Positions 38,880-51,762 of a stretch of 64,000 nucleotides of DNA are shown here, one piece after another. The position numbers and the translations under genes were made by a program. Source of the DNA: Saccharina japonica (Eukaryota > Sar > Phaeophyceae > Laminariales > Laminariaceae); NCBI GenBank assembly GCA_008828725.1, contig MEHQ01002384.1, positions 24,802 through 88,801 of the forward strand. Reading direction: 5' to 3'. Position 1 is the first letter of the stretch, and every line of letters starts with the position of its first letter. Under the pieces are notes generated by a model that saw nothing but the letters and a program-made list of their open reading frames with translations, made no database searches and had not been told where the DNA came from.

Positions 38880-41500
38880 CCGTTGCAACTACATTTTCCG
38901 TGTCAAGCAAATACACTATGGGCTTGAACACGACCGGCACGTTCCTCTTGGATGTCACGACGGGTTTGATCGAAAAACAGAGAGGCGATTCACGATGTCG
39001 CCCGTGACGCGCCAACCGAAAAAACTCGTGGCAAACAGTTTGGCGTGAAAATCATGGGCGGGTGCCAATGAAAACTCCCAGCCAAAATTAGACGAAACAA
39101 TTGGGTGAGTGGCGACTTACAACGAATAATCGTCTTTACGGGGGCTATGGGTACGAACATAACACGGATCGAACGGGGGCTGATCAACCGAACATGGCTA
39201 ATAACAGGTGGTAGCGAACGATGCGGGGTCGGTGCTACCGTAATATCGCAGTCGGATGCTGTAGACAAATTGTAGACAGGGCCAACGAAACTCCGCAGTT
39301 AGTTGGTTGGCGAAAAATCACGCATGCATGGGGCCGAACAAAAATTCCAGCATCTACCACTGTAAGCAACTACAAAAGCTCACTACGAGATCCTATTATA
39401 CATATAAACTCGCAGACAGCAGTAGCAGCCGAATATGAATGTCGGCTGGGAACGGGAACAAAATCTCGGCGACTGTTAGGTGCCACAGGGAAGTTGCTGC
39501 TAGTAGTGGGGGTGCCGAGCGAACGTCCAGGCGCGGTGTGAAGTGAAACGCTAGCCACTCGCTACGAGGCGCTCGGGTAAGTATCGCGCTATAGGTAGTT
39601 TATTAACATTTCCTCAACTTAAGCTCACAGAGGTGTCGCACGATAAAAATCCATGCAGAGAGCGTCGCGAGGGGGCTGCCAAGTCGGTAAATGGACATAC
39701 CAGCACATCTAGTTCGTGAACGGGTGCAAGGGCTAAGTATGTTTGCCGCGCAGGCAAGAGCACCGGGCCTAGGCACCTGAGGCTCGGCGGGGAGAGAGCA
39801 AGGGTGTCAGCTGGCGAAGGCATAATGCCGATTTTCAAAATCACAGTTGTATATCTCTACGGCAGTGTCGACATATGGAGGAAACTCGGGTTGTTTTGGA
39901 CTGGACTTCAAAATTAAAATATTGGGCGGTCCGCATCAGTCTCGTGGCGAGTCGCGAGCCGCGCAGACGATCGATGGGATTTTTTTGCGGCCTGTCCTGA
40001 AACAAATGAGCTTGCCGCTGCGCTCGAGCTTACATCGTCCTGCAATATCGAGGTAGCGGCAAGGGCGGACAGATTGGCGGAGGGTCTACCTGTTGTCTGT
40101 GTGCGTCGAAGGAGCTTCAACTGGAACTCCAACCGTACACCCGCCAGGTTTTGTGCTCATACTCGTATCGAAGTCGAGCGGAGATACAGGAAACCCCGAA
40201 AGCGCAAAGCAACTTTCAACATCGCAAGAGCCAACGTCACGCAATTGGCCAGTGGCGATACCAGTCGCTCAGCGTAGGGGAGCAGAAGGCGAGTGGCTTA
40301 TGTGCAATTGATCTCAGACACGGTAAGAGGACCTTCTCGTGCATGAAGGGTGTTCATCGTGCATTCCCGCCCAACTCAAGCCGGAGGGAGCTTAAGTTTT
40401 CCTCCCTCTTGAGCAGTAGCGCCTGCTGTCTTTCACAGCGGACCTGCCCCCCCCCCCCCCACTGTCCCTGCAGCGGGTGGCTCGTGCGTAAATAAGGAAA
40501 TAATTAAAAGACAAAACAAAACTGACCGGAGAATATAGGCCACAGGCCGTCCCCTAATATTTTCTCTGTCTTTCCTCTGCGCAGGTGGTCGTACCGACAT
40601 GCGTACATCGTGCGTTTCCACCTGGGTCGCGACGGAGGGGGGGGAACGGACCCCCCCTCTGGAGCAGAACCACCCGTTGTCTCCACAGCGAGCCTGCTCC
40701 CTGCTGTCTCCACAGCAAGCAACACCGTGTCGGTCGTCCATCGATATGTTTTCATCGCACACAGTAGTACTGTCTCCACAGCGGACCGACTCAAAATTAT
40801 TATAGCGGCAATACTTCGACATTTTCCATGAGTAAAATGGCGATCGCATCAGAGGGTCCAAAATAATGGAACCACGGATTCGATCAGAATGTCTCAGGAT
40901 GAGTATCCCAGAGAGGTCAGTTCTCTTCTTCGCTCCCGAAACATCGTGAGCGCACGAGTCGGTCGCGAAATGCTTGAGAGCATGCCTAGGACTACCCGGA
41001 CGACACCGACCCTTCCGGCAGACGCACCCCAGACAGGCGTGACTGCCCCCAATTCCGGAGTCGCCCGCAAGGTTGACAGACCCAAAGAACGATTGAGCTT
41101 TGGAAACGTTTGGAGATCCGATGTGGACCTAACCATCGGGAGGCTTGGGAGACGACTTTCTGTGTATACACAACATCCTCCTTTATTCAGAGCACTGTAT
41201 CGGCCTGCGCACGTACGGTGCCGGCTAGCAAGGCTCACGCGGGAGTCGCGGAGCAGCTAGCGTCGCCAACCATGAGAGGGCTGAGCAAGGACGTTAGCGA
41301 CTTGGTCGGGCTTACCGCCAGGTTGCACCCCCCCCCGAGGTATGCGTGGGTGTTAGTTGTGGGACGCTTGCGAACCTCTGTTATATGCTTCCTGCTTATC
41401 ACTTTGCGGTGGAGCGCTAGTCGTGCATCTGGGCTGGTGTGCTTCCTAGCGCGAACTGCATCTCGTTTTTCGTAGTCTTTACAGCAAGTTCTTGTATTGA
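38880..41500. other. Mostly unassigned; possible exons and repeats
   Basis: No gene is firmly supported. A plus-strand frame at about 39987-40130 reads ACPETNELAAALELTSSCNI and EVAARADRLAEGLPVVCVRR with coding-like composition. A donor-like ACACG|GTAAGA lies at 40322. These could be exons of an unknown gene. The motif 'gtctccacagcg' recurs near 40680, 40708 and 40771. A C-run lies at 40447-40460. Repeat H is listed separately. Confidence 0.3.
40835..40990 (+). repeat. Dispersed repeat H, copy 1
   Basis: 'agtaaaatggcgatcgcatc', 'agagggtccaaaataatgga' and 'gatgagtatcccagagaggt' match 44920-45060 almost exactly, and 45310-45400 in part. Confidence 0.85.
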
Positions 41501-42012
41501 CGCGACTTTACCGAGACGTCGGCCTATCCTCATGTATTGACCCTGTACGAGCGTCTCTTTGGACGCACACAGTCACCGTCAAACACTAACGCAACTAGGT
41601 AACCTCAGTATTTTTTTTATGTACATGTTCAGACACAAACGCAACTCGTTATCCACAATTTCTGTTTATCGTCGTAACATTTTCGTAGATATTCCCGGAG
41701 TTGCGTTGCTGCTGTTTGTGCAATCGTCAAGTTTTCTCGACGACCCGCCTGGATACAGCATCGCTTCGACGCTTGTTAGAAACATAATTTACTTTGGACT
41801 GGAGGTGGTATATGTTTGACTCCGCGTTGAACCGACTACTTCACCGTTGTGTACACGCACGTTTCGCGGGTTCGTCGCACCGCTATAAAACGCTAATCAC
41901 GGGGTATTGATAGACGTTTTCGTCTGAATGGTCTCTTAAATATCGCACCGCTCTGGGAGATCGCGATTTTTCGTATGATCGCAAATATGTATATATATCT
42001 ATATTATTAAAT
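41500..42012. other. No gene seen
   Basis: Unique AT-rich sequence with scattered 'acgcaact' motifs. It ends in 'atgtatatatatctatatta' at the border of the giant foldback element. Confidence 0.4.
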
Positions 42013-43700
42013 GCTGCTATTCTGTCTGTCTGTCTGTAATTGAGCAGCGCTATCCAGAGCGGTTCAGCCCAACCTTGCCCAATGGGTAGGGAGGCTGGGT
42101 GCTACAACCCATAGAACACCGGGTCCCATGCCGCGCCCAGCCGTGGCCGTGGCACAGTCCCGAAACAGTTCTGGCAGCCATCTAGCCAGCCTACCTGCTG
42201 ACTTCCAAATTTTGAATTACTATTCTGGCAGCTGATTGGTTGCCCAAATCCATGCCAGTGGCTGCTGGCTCTTTCTAGAACATCGGTGCTGAAAGCCACC
42301 GGGGTTCCGCTAAACCCGGGGAGGGTAGGCTCCCATCCCCGGATCAGAAATCCCTCCATGTCTCTACAACTCCGACCAAACGGGGACAAAAACAGCGATT
42401 TCCCGGGTCGACACTGCCCCGCACGGCATGGAAAACCCACCCCCATCAGTTGGTCATTGATTGGCTGAGGCTCACGGAGCCAGCAGCACCCGGGGACGAT
42501 AAGTTCCGATCCCCGAGTCAGAAATCCTTCCATACATATACAGCTCCAACAAACCGGGGACGCAAACGGACATCCCCCGGATCGATATCGCCTCACAAAA
42601 TGTGGAAACCCCAATACCACGTGGAAAATTTTCGGTTGCCTGGCCCTCAACGAGCCAGCGTGAGGCGAGAGTTGCCCCTCGGCGCAACGTCGAAGTCCTG
42701 CCGCACCCGGGGATGACAACATTCCATCCCCGGGTCAGAAATCCTTCCATACATATACAACTCCAACAACCCGGGGACGAAAACGGACATCGCCCGGGTC
42801 GATACCGCCCCGCAAGGTGTGGAAACCCCACCACTACTGCCTGATTGCTGATTTGGCTGGGGCGCTGGAGTTCATAAAGCCAGCACGCAGCGAGGGTTGC
42901 CCCTCGGGACAACGGCGAGGTCCCGCCGCACCCGGGGATGATATGATCCCATCCCCGGGTCAGAAATCCTTCCATAAATTTACAACTCCAACCACCCGGG
43001 GACGCTAACGGACATCCCCGGGGTCGGTACCGCCCCACAAGGTGTAGAAACCCCAATACCACGGGCTATTTTACGGTTGCCTGGCCCTCATAGAGCCAGC
43101 GTGCGGCGAGAGTTGCCCCTCGGGGCAACGTCGAAGTCCCGCCGCACCCGGGGATGATAACGTCCCATCCCCTTGTCAGACATACTTCCATACCTCTACA
43201 ACACCAACAACGCGGGGACGAAAACGGATATTCCCCCGGGTTGATACCGCCCCGCAAGGTGTGGAGACCTAACCATCACTGCCTGATTGCTGATTTGGCG
43301 GGGGCGCTGGAGTTCATAAAGCCAGCACGCAGCGAGGGTTGCCCCTCGGGACAACGGCGAGGTTCTGCCGCACCCGAGGATGATATGATCCCATACCCGG
43401 GTCAGAATTCCTTTCATACATTTACAACTCCAACGACCCGGGGACGCAAACTGACATCCCCGGGGTCGATACCGCCTCACAAGGTGTGGAAACCCCAACC
43501 CCACGGGCTGATTTACGGTTGGCTGGCTCTGACGGAGCCAGCGCGCGGCGCGAGTTGCCCCTCGAGGCAACGGCAAGGTCCCACCGCACCCGGGGATGAT
43601 AACGTCGCATCCCCGGATCAGAAATCCTTGCGGACCTCTACAACTCTAATAACCCGTGGACGAAAACTAACACCCCCCGGGTCGATACCGCCCCGCATGG
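42013..43700 (+). repeat. Left arm: tandem units of about 220 bp
   Basis: 'cacccggggatgat' or a near match starts at about 42488, 42706, 42930, 43143, 43371 and 43588; spacing is 213-228 bp. Each unit holds 'gttgcccctcgg', 'cagaaatccttccatacat', 'ctccaac.acccggggacg' and 'ccgccccgcaaggtgtggaa'. An earlier partial unit lies at 42315. Open frames across it are repeat shadows. Confidence 0.9.
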
Positions 43701-45425
43701 TGATTATTATTTTCCGGTTCAGAGTGGTACACCACAGCACACTGTTACTGCGAGTACTATGTACTATTAATATGTACCACAACAGGAACTTATATACTAC
43801 TATGGGCAACGCAAAGCTAGCGCCACGGGCGGAGCCGTGGCCGTACCGCTAGTATAAATAAAGGTACACTTACATTATTTCTTCCCTATTGGATTGTGAC
43901 TACTCTTCAGCCTTTCACCCCTCCTTTTTCGACCCTTCTCAGGACCTTTGTTTGCTTGTTTGTTTTCGTTTGTTTGTTTGTTTGTTTGTCTGTTTGTTTT
44001 CGTTTGTGTGTATGTTTGTTTGTTTGTTTGTTAGTTTGCTTGTTTGTTTGTTTGCTTGTTAGTTAGTTTGTTTGTTTGTTTTTTGTTTACGGCTGCATCG
44101 ACTACTGCTGTTGGTTTGTCTTGCCTTTTTCGCTTTAGTTTTGAGTACAGTGGCGCGCACACTTGCCCCTTTTGCGATATTTCAACGAGCCTCATGGTAT
44201 ATTTCGTTGTTATATATATATATCACGCAGCACGAGGGCAGCAGATATCCTCCCGAGTGCGCTGCATCCGTCTGCAGGGTCGCAACGGCCCGGGATCTTG
44301 TGCGATTTGCGTTTTGTTGCGCAGGTCAAAACGTCGCGCAGTTGATCCCTGACGTAGAAGTATATATATATATATGAATGCGGGCACGTCGTAACCAAGC
44401 GTTGGCGGCGACGGAGGGAACCCCTGTGAGCAAGTGAGAACATATTGAGCAGCCGACGGGTTTGGCGCTGTGGTCCTCGTCATCTCGGCAGGATGCCGAG
44501 GTTCGGAAGTGAGCTACTCCGGTCGATGTCTTCGACTCCCTCTGTTTTCGAGATCATGAAAATTGGAAGCTGGAAGATAAAGTCGGCGGCCATGTACTAC
44601 ATCAGGGCGACGTCTAGTGGGGCAGTGCGCGGTATAGTAAGAGATAATGCCATCAGAGATACCATTACGACGACACCAGCTGCCACTGTCGCTTGAGTTC
44701 AAGAATGATGCCGCACCTCGTGCTGAAAATACTTGATCCGATGTTAAGGAAGTATGGGTGAGACAACTCTGCACCTGATCAGTGGTCAACTACAGACCTA
44801 CAGAGACAAGGCAACGTAACAATTAAGTATGGGCGGGACCACGGGCCGGCGCAGGAGGCCTCATCCAATCCAATACTTACTTTAAATGATCCACGGTAGG
44901 GAGACAGAATACATTAGTAAAATGGCGATCGCATCAGAGGGTCCAAAATAATGGAACCACGGATTCGATCAGAATGTCTCAGGATGAGTATCCCAGAGAG
45001 GTCAGTTCTCTTTTTCGCTCCCGAAACCTCGTGAGCAGAGTTGGTCACGAAATTCTTGAGACCACCCCACCCACCCAGCAGTAGTATTAATTTATTGTTT
45101 TATTTTATTTTATTTTATTTATTTATATATTTTCTTTTTGTTTTTGTACCCAGATCATTTACAGGTACTAACCCGCGCTGAGTATACGCCAGCCAAGCGT
45201 CCACTCAGCGCGGGGGGACATACCAGGCGAGGCCCCTCTGCCGGCGCAGGAAGCCTCATCCAATCCCATACTTACTTTAAATGATCGTAGGGAGACAGAA
45301 TACATTATAATTGGTATCCCAGAGAGGTCACTTCTCTTCTTCGCTCCCGAAACCTCGTGAGCAGAGTTGGTCACGAAATTCTTGAGACCATCCCACCCAC
45401 CCAGCAGTAGTAGTAAAATCAAATG
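43701..45425. other. Left core: (GTTT)n, unique sequence, repeat H copies
   Basis: (GTTT)n with GCTT variants fills 43950-44085. A (TA)n tract at 44212-44223 and another at 44360-44375 bracket 'cgcagcacgagggcagcaga'. Repeat H lies at 44915-45085 and, truncated, at 45310-45420. Its upstream neighbour 'cctcatccaatccaatactt' is also doubled (44855 and 45252). No gene seen. Confidence 0.5.
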
Positions 45426-45739
45426 ATAGAGACTCCCGAATTTCCTATATTTCTCTAAATCTCAGACTGGCTTTCTTATCAGTCTGCTTCGTATTAGGTT
45501 TCCTGTACTGTACACCGACACACCCTGGATACAAACCAATACAAAAATAGTTGTAAATAAACAAAATTCGACCCCTCCGGGTTAGGTGTATGATATCCAA
45601 ATGCCCGGCCGCCCTTGCTTTACTCGCTAACATCCAAACCTCCATAGGCATGTGACACTCATTGTAGCACTGCACAGGCCGACAACACAGGTATAACGCT
45701 GACAAACATACAACACAAAAAAGACGAACCTGTCTCTCT

Positions 45740-48700
45740 TGCAGTACTCGTCCGAACCAGGACAGGAACCTCCAGTGGCAGGATCGTTTTGTTGTGCCCT
45801 TCAGGCGTTCGTGTGCAGCCCTGTATTAGACAAAAAAAACAACATTGAGATTTACCGGTCAAAATGTGGGATTTCAAAAAGATTGGTATCTTCACTAGCC
45901 AATATCCTAACTGCCATAAATAGTCATGTGACACCCACATTGTAGCACTGCCCAGACCATCAGCATGGGTATATCGTTGACAAACATTCAACGTAAACAT
46001 GACTAACAACATGTCACTCCTACAGTACTGGTCCGGAGCCTTGAAGAAACGAGTTGCAAGGTCGTTGCTGTGCCGTCCAGGTGTTTGTGTGCAACCCTGT
46101 CTTGGACGAAACAAACATTGAGATTCACTGGTGGTCAGAATGTTGCATATAAAATTTGTTGGTATCTTTACTCGCTAATATCCTAAACTCCATTGCCATG
46201 TGGCACTCATTGTAGCACTGCCCAGACCATTAATACTGGCCTTGACAAACATGACTAACTTGTCACTCCTACAGTACTGGCCCGGACCAGGACAGGAACG
46301 AGGTGCAGGATCGTTGCTGTGCCCTCGAGTCGTTTGTGTGCAGCCCTGTGTTGGACAAAAACAAGATTGAGATTTACCGGTCAGAAAGTTGGATCTCAAA
46401 TATAATTGAATCTTCACTCGCTAATAATATGCTTACTGCCATAGTCATGTGACACTCATTGTAGCACTGCCCAGACCATCAGCACAGTTAGTTGTAACCT
46501 TGACAAACATACAACACACAAACACCCGTCACTCCTACATGACAGGCTGGCCCGGACCAGGACAGGAACGAGGTGCAGGATCGTTGCTGTGCCCTCGAGT
46601 CGTTTGTGTGTAGCCCGGTGTTGGACAAAAACAAGATTGAGATTTACCGGTCAGAAAGTCGGATCTCCAATATAATTGAATCTTCGCTCGCTAATATCCT
46701 AACTGCCATTACCATGTGACACTCATTGTAGCACTGCCCAGACCATCAACACAGTTGTAACCTTGACAAACATACAACACAGAACACAATGACTAACCCG
46801 TCACTCCTACAGTATACTGGCCCGGACCAGGACAGGAACGAGTTGCAGGATCGTTGATGTGCCCTCGTGGCGTTTGTGTGCAGCCCAGTGTTGAACAAAA
46901 ACACGATGGAGATTTACCGGTCAGAATGTTGGATCTCAAATATAATTGGATCTTCACTCCCTAATATCCTAACTGCCTATAGTCATGTGACACTCATTGT
47001 AGCACTGCCCAGACCATCAACACAGTTGTAGCCTTGATAAACATTCAAAACACAACACAATGACTAATCCGTCACTCCTACAGTACTGACAGTCTGGCCC
47101 GGGCCAGGACAGGAACGAGTTGCAGGAGCATGGATGTGCCCTCGAGGCGTTTGTTTGTGTGCAGCCATGTGTTGGACAAAAAACATATTGAGATTTACCG
47201 GTCAGAATGCTGGATCTTAAATACCATGCAATCTTTACGAGCTAATGTCCTAACTGCCATAGTCATGCGACACTCATTGTGGCACTGCCCAGACGGTCAA
47301 CATAGGTATAGCCTTGACAAACATACAACACAACACAGACTATCCCGTCACGCCTACAGTACTGGTCCGGGCCAGAGAAAAACCGAGTTCCAGGATCGTT
47401 GCTGTGCCCTCCAGGTGTTTGTGTTCAGCTCTGTGCTGATCGAAAACAATGTTGAAATTTACCGGTCAGAATGTTGGAACTCTTTTATTTTGGCATAGTT
47501 ACTCGCTAGTATCCTTTCTGCCATAGCATAGTTATGTGACACCCATTGTAGCACTGCTCAGACCATCAACACAATTGTAAGCTTGACAAACATACAACAA
47601 CACAAAAAGGACTAACCTGTTACGTCTACAGTCGTACTGGTCCGGACCAGGACAGGAACAATTTTCAGGGTCGTTGCTGTGCCCTCCAGGCGGTTGTGTG
47701 CAGCCCTGTGTTGGGCGAAACAAATATTATATATAGAGATTTACCGGTCAAAACGTTGGATCCTGCATTTATTTGTATCTTTGATTGGCAATGTCGTAAC
47801 TGCCATAGTCATGTGACACCTATCTATGTAGCATTGCCCAGAGGTGTAGCCTTTTGACAAAAAAATACAACACAAACATGCCTAACTTGTCATACCTGAC
47901 CTGCAGTGCTGGTCCGGACCAGTACAGGAACAAGGTTGTGGTCGTCGCTGTGCCCCCCAGGTGTTTGTGTGCAGCTCTGTGTTGGACGAAAACAACATTG
48001 AGAGTTACCGGTCAAAAATGTTGGATCATTCAATTATTGGTGTCTTGGATCGCCAATCAATGCGTAACTGCCATAGTCATGTGACACTTATTGTAGCATT
48101 GCCCAGACCGTCAACACAGGTATACGAAGTAGCATTTACGATCATAAAACAAAAAACGACTAACCTGTCAGTCCTACAGCACTGGTCCGGACCAGGAAAG
48201 GAACGCGTTCCAGGATCGGTGCTGTGCCCTCCAGGTCAGGTGTTCGTGTGCAGCCCTGTGTTGGACGGAAACAATATTGATATTTACCGGTCAGAATGTT
48301 GGATCTCAAATATGTTTGTAGCTTTACTCGCTAATATCTTAACTGTCATATGTAGTCATGTAACACTCATTGTAGCACTGCCTAAACCATCAACACAGGT
48401 AGGTATAGCCTTGACAAGTATACAACACAAATATGACTAAACTGTCATTCCTACAGCACTATAATAGTGGGTAAGCAAAATTCGACGAGAGTTGACGAGG
48501 GAAGAAAGTGCTGAACACTTCTCGCGATAAAAATGCAAGGCAAGAACCGTAGTGGGGGAGGAGGGAGAGGAGCCTACTTTGTGACCCCGGATCTGAGTTA
48601 CGACAAGGGAGGGAGAAAGACGGAAGTACGAAGATAATGAATGGGATGGGGGAAAAAATAGTCTGGACCAGTAAGGCAACAAGTTCCCAGATCGTTGCTC

Positions 48701-50400
48701 TGCCCTCCAGGTGTTTGTGCACAGCCCTGTGTTGGACGGAAACAACATTGCGGTTTACAAGTCAAATGTTGCATGATAAACTTACTGATGCCTTCAATCG
48801 CCAATGCGTAACTGCCATAGTCATGTGACACTCATTGTAGCATTGCCCAGACCTTCAACACAGATGAAGCCTTGACAAGGGTAAACACACACAAAGGGCT
48901 AACCTGTCAGTCCTACAGCACTGGTCCCGACCAGGGAAGGAACGAGTTCAAGAATCGTTGATCTGCCTATGTTTACGCGTTTGTGTGCAGCGCTGTGTTG
49001 GACGAAAACAGTAATGAGATTCACCGGTCGGAATGTTGGATCTCAATTTGTTTGCTATTTTTACGACTTGATACTATTCAAACTGTCATAGTCAAGTGAC
49101 ACTCATTGTAGCACTGCCCAGACCGTCAACACAGGACCTGGTACAGCCTTGACAAAAATACAACACGAAAACAAACTAACCTGTCAGTCCTACACTACGG
49201 ATCCAGACTAAGAAGGGAACGAGCTCGTGGATCGTTGTTGTACCCTCCGGGCGTTCGTGTGGAGCCCTGTGTTCGACGAAAACAACATTGCGGTTTACCG
49301 GTCGGAATGTTGGATGCCAAATACATTGGCATCTTTACTCACTACAATTATAATTGTCAGAGTAGTCATGTGACACTCATTGTAGCACTGTCCTGGCCGT
49401 CAACACGGGTATTGCCTTGCATAGAGCAAACTACAAAAAATATTAACCTGCCACTACTAAAATACTGGTACGGACCAAGAAAGAAATTGGTTCGAGCATC
49501 GTTGTCGTACCCTCCAGGCGTTTATGTGCAGGCCTGTGTTGGACGAACGCACTATTGAGATTTACCGGTCGGAATATTGGATCTCAAATTTATTGTATAT
49601 TTACTCGCTAATATCCTAACTGCCATAGTCATGTGACACTCATCATTGCAGCACTGCCCAGAGCGTCAACACAGGCATAGCCTCGACAAGAGTAGAACAC
49701 AAAAAGGACTAACCTTTTACTCCGACAGTACTGGTCCAGACCAGGAAAGGACCGTGTTCGAGGATCGTTGCTGTGCCCTCCAGGCGTTTGTATGCAGCCC
49801 TGTGTTCCACGAAAACAATATTGAGATTTACCGATCGGAATGTTGGATCTCAAATTTATCGCTATCGTTAATCGCCAATATCCTAACTGCCATAGCCATG
49901 CGACAAGCATTGTAGCACATTGCTCAGACAGGCAACACAGGTAAATCCTTGACAACAGTATTACCCAAAAAGAACTAACCTGTCGCTCCTGCAGTTCAGT
50001 ACTCGTCCAGACCAGAAAACGAACGAGTTCGACGATCCTTGCTGTGCCCTCCAGGCGTTTATGTGCAGCCATGTGTTTTAGGAACATAATGTTGAGATTT
50101 ACCGGTCGGAATGTTGAATCTCAAAACTCGTGGTAATTTTAATCGCCAGTGTCGTAACTGCCGTATATAGTAATGTGACACTCCTATTATTTGCACTGCC
50201 CAGACCGTCAACACAGGCATAGCCTTGACAAGGGTAGAACACAACAAGGACTAACCTGTCACTCCTACAGTACTGGTCGAAACCAGGAAAGGAACGAGTT
50301 GTAGGATCGTTGCTGTACCCTCCAGGCGTTTGTGTGCAGCCGTGTATTCGACGAACACAATATTGAGATTTACCGGTCTGATTTTTGTATCGCAACTTTA
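45740..50400 (+). repeat. 270-275-bp satellite, about 16 units, with splice-like motifs
   Basis: Each unit shares 'actaacctgtcactcctaca', 'gtactggtccggaccaggac', 'gatcgttgctgtgccctcca', 'gcgtttgtgtgcagccctgt' and 'cattgagatttaccggtcag'. Then come 'ctaactgccatagtcatgtg' and 'acactcattgtagcactgcc'. Unit starts (after the CAG) are near 45744, 46022, 46273, 46545, 46812, 47081, 47360, 47637, 47906, 48179, 48452, 48919, 49190, 49460, 49728, 49997 and 50270. CTAAC plus pyrimidines plus CAG looks exactly like a 3' splice site. The following block to 'taccg|gtcag' is 105 nt in most units that I counted. I do not call it coding because several units have stops or frame-shifting indels. Confidence 0.85.
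48474..48645 (+). repeat. Dispersed repeat F, copy 2, inserted in the satellite
   Basis: It interrupts one satellite unit between 'cagcact' (48452) and 'ctggaccag' (48662). It matches 10790-10996 ('gacgagggaagaaag', 'tctcgcgataaaa', 'gagaggagcctactttg'). Because it splits a unit, it arrived after the array formed. Confidence 0.75.
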
Positions 50401-50436
50401 TTGTTATCGTTGACTCCGGAGTTGTGGATGGATGAG

Positions 50437-51762
50437 ATAATTTCTGATCCGAGGATGGGATCTTATTGTTTCCAGGTGGCAGGATTTCGCCGTTGCCAAG
50501 CAACCGTGAATTAGCCAGGGGGGTTGGGGTTTTCACACCTTGGGAGATGGTCTCGACCCAGAGGATGTCGGTTTTCGTCCCCGGGTTGTTCGAAACGTAG
50601 ATGTATGGAGATATGTATGATACGGGGACGGGACGTTATCATCCCCGGGCGCGCCGGGACCTCGACTTCGCCCCGAGGGGCAACAGTCACCGCGCACTGA
50701 CTCCATGGGCCCCAGCCAAATCAACGATCAGCCAGTGGGGTTGGGGTTTCCACACCTTGCGGGGCGGTATCGACCCGATTTCGTCCTCAGGTCGTTGGAG
50801 TTGAAGATTGTGGAAGGATTTCTGATCCGGGGACAGGACGTTATCATCCCCGGGTGCGGCGAGACCTCGCCGATACCCCGAGGGGCAATTCTCACCGCGC
50901 GCTGGCTCTATGAGCCGCGGCCAGATCAGCAATCAGCCAGTGGGGTTGGGGTTTCCACACCTTGCGGGGCGGTATTGACCCGGGGGATGCCCGTTTTCGT
51001 CCCCGGGTTGTTGGAGTTGTAGATTTTTGGAAGGATTAAGATCCGGGGACGGGACGTTTTCATCCCCGAGCGCGGCGGGATCTCGCCGTTGCCCCGAGGG
51101 GAAAATCTCACCGCGCGCTGACTCTATGAACTCCAGCGCCCCAGCCAAATCAGCAATCAGCCAGTGGTGTTGAGGTTTCCAAACCTTACGGGGCGGTATC
51201 GACCCAGGGGATGTCCATTTTCGTTCCCGAGTTGTTGGAGTTGTACATGTATGGACGGATCTTTGATCCGGGGACGAGATCATATCATCCCCGGGTGCCG
51301 CTGGAGCCTCAGCTAATCAGTTAGCAACTGGTGGGGGTGCCGTGCGGGGCAGTGCCGACCCGGGAAATCGCCTTTTTCGTTCCCGGTTAATCGGATTTGT
51401 AGATATATGGAGGGATTTATGATCCGGGGATGGGACCCTATCCTCCCCGGGTGTGATAGAACCTCAATGGATTTTTTCAGCACTAACCTTCTAGAAAGAA
51501 CCAGTGGTCATTGGCATGTATTTGGCAACCAATCAGCTGCCAGAATAGTGATAAATAAAAAAATGTAAGTCAGCAGCTAAACTGGCCAGATGGCTACTAG
51601 AACTGCGCCGGGGTTGTGCCACGGCCACGGGTCGGCGCGGCATGTGACCGGGTGTTCTGCGGGTTGTGGCACCCAGCCTCCCTACCCATGGGGCAAGGTG
51701 GCGCTGAACCGCTCTAGATAGCGCTACTCAATTTCAGACAGACAGACAGACAGAATAGCAGC
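50437..51762 (-). repeat. Right arm: inverted tandem units of about 215 bp
   Basis: The reverse complement of the left-arm unit. 'catccccgggtgcgg' or a near match lies at about 50650, 50848, 51061, 51288 and 51446. It has about five units against about seven in the left arm. The outermost 51480-51762 is the inverted partner of 42013-42290. Confidence 0.9.

Larger units (their letters stand above)
42013..51762. mobile_element. 9.75-kb foldback-like element with arrayed inverted arms
   Basis: The outer 300 bp on both sides are inverted copies. GCTGCTATTCTGTCTGTCTG at 42013 is matched by CAGACAGACAGAATAGCAGC ending at 51762. Then come 'agcgctatc', 'agagcggttcagc' and 'gggtagggaggctgggtg' in the same order. 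Inside these, both arms become tandem arrays of about 220-bp units in opposite orientation. The core (43701-50436) has no recognisable transposase and holds the satellite at 45740-50400. Long inverted arms made of tandem subrepeats are the hallmark of Drosophila FB-type foldback elements and of some Mutator-like elements (family knowledge). I could not fix a target duplication. Calling it one element is inference. Confidence 0.65.

Noticed and set aside
42102-43576. Minus-strand ORFs of 120-206 codons in the left arm
   Set aside because: They repeat the same peptide with each 220-bp unit and change frame between units; they are array shadows.
45659-46114. Minus-strand ORFs in the 270-bp satellite with a repeated Gly-Cys-Thr-Gln-Thr-Pro-Gly-Gly module
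   Set aside because: It looks like a Cys-rich domain, but the conserved CTAAC plus CAG favours the plus strand. The minus block between its own splice-like sites (86 nt) would not keep frame from unit to unit.
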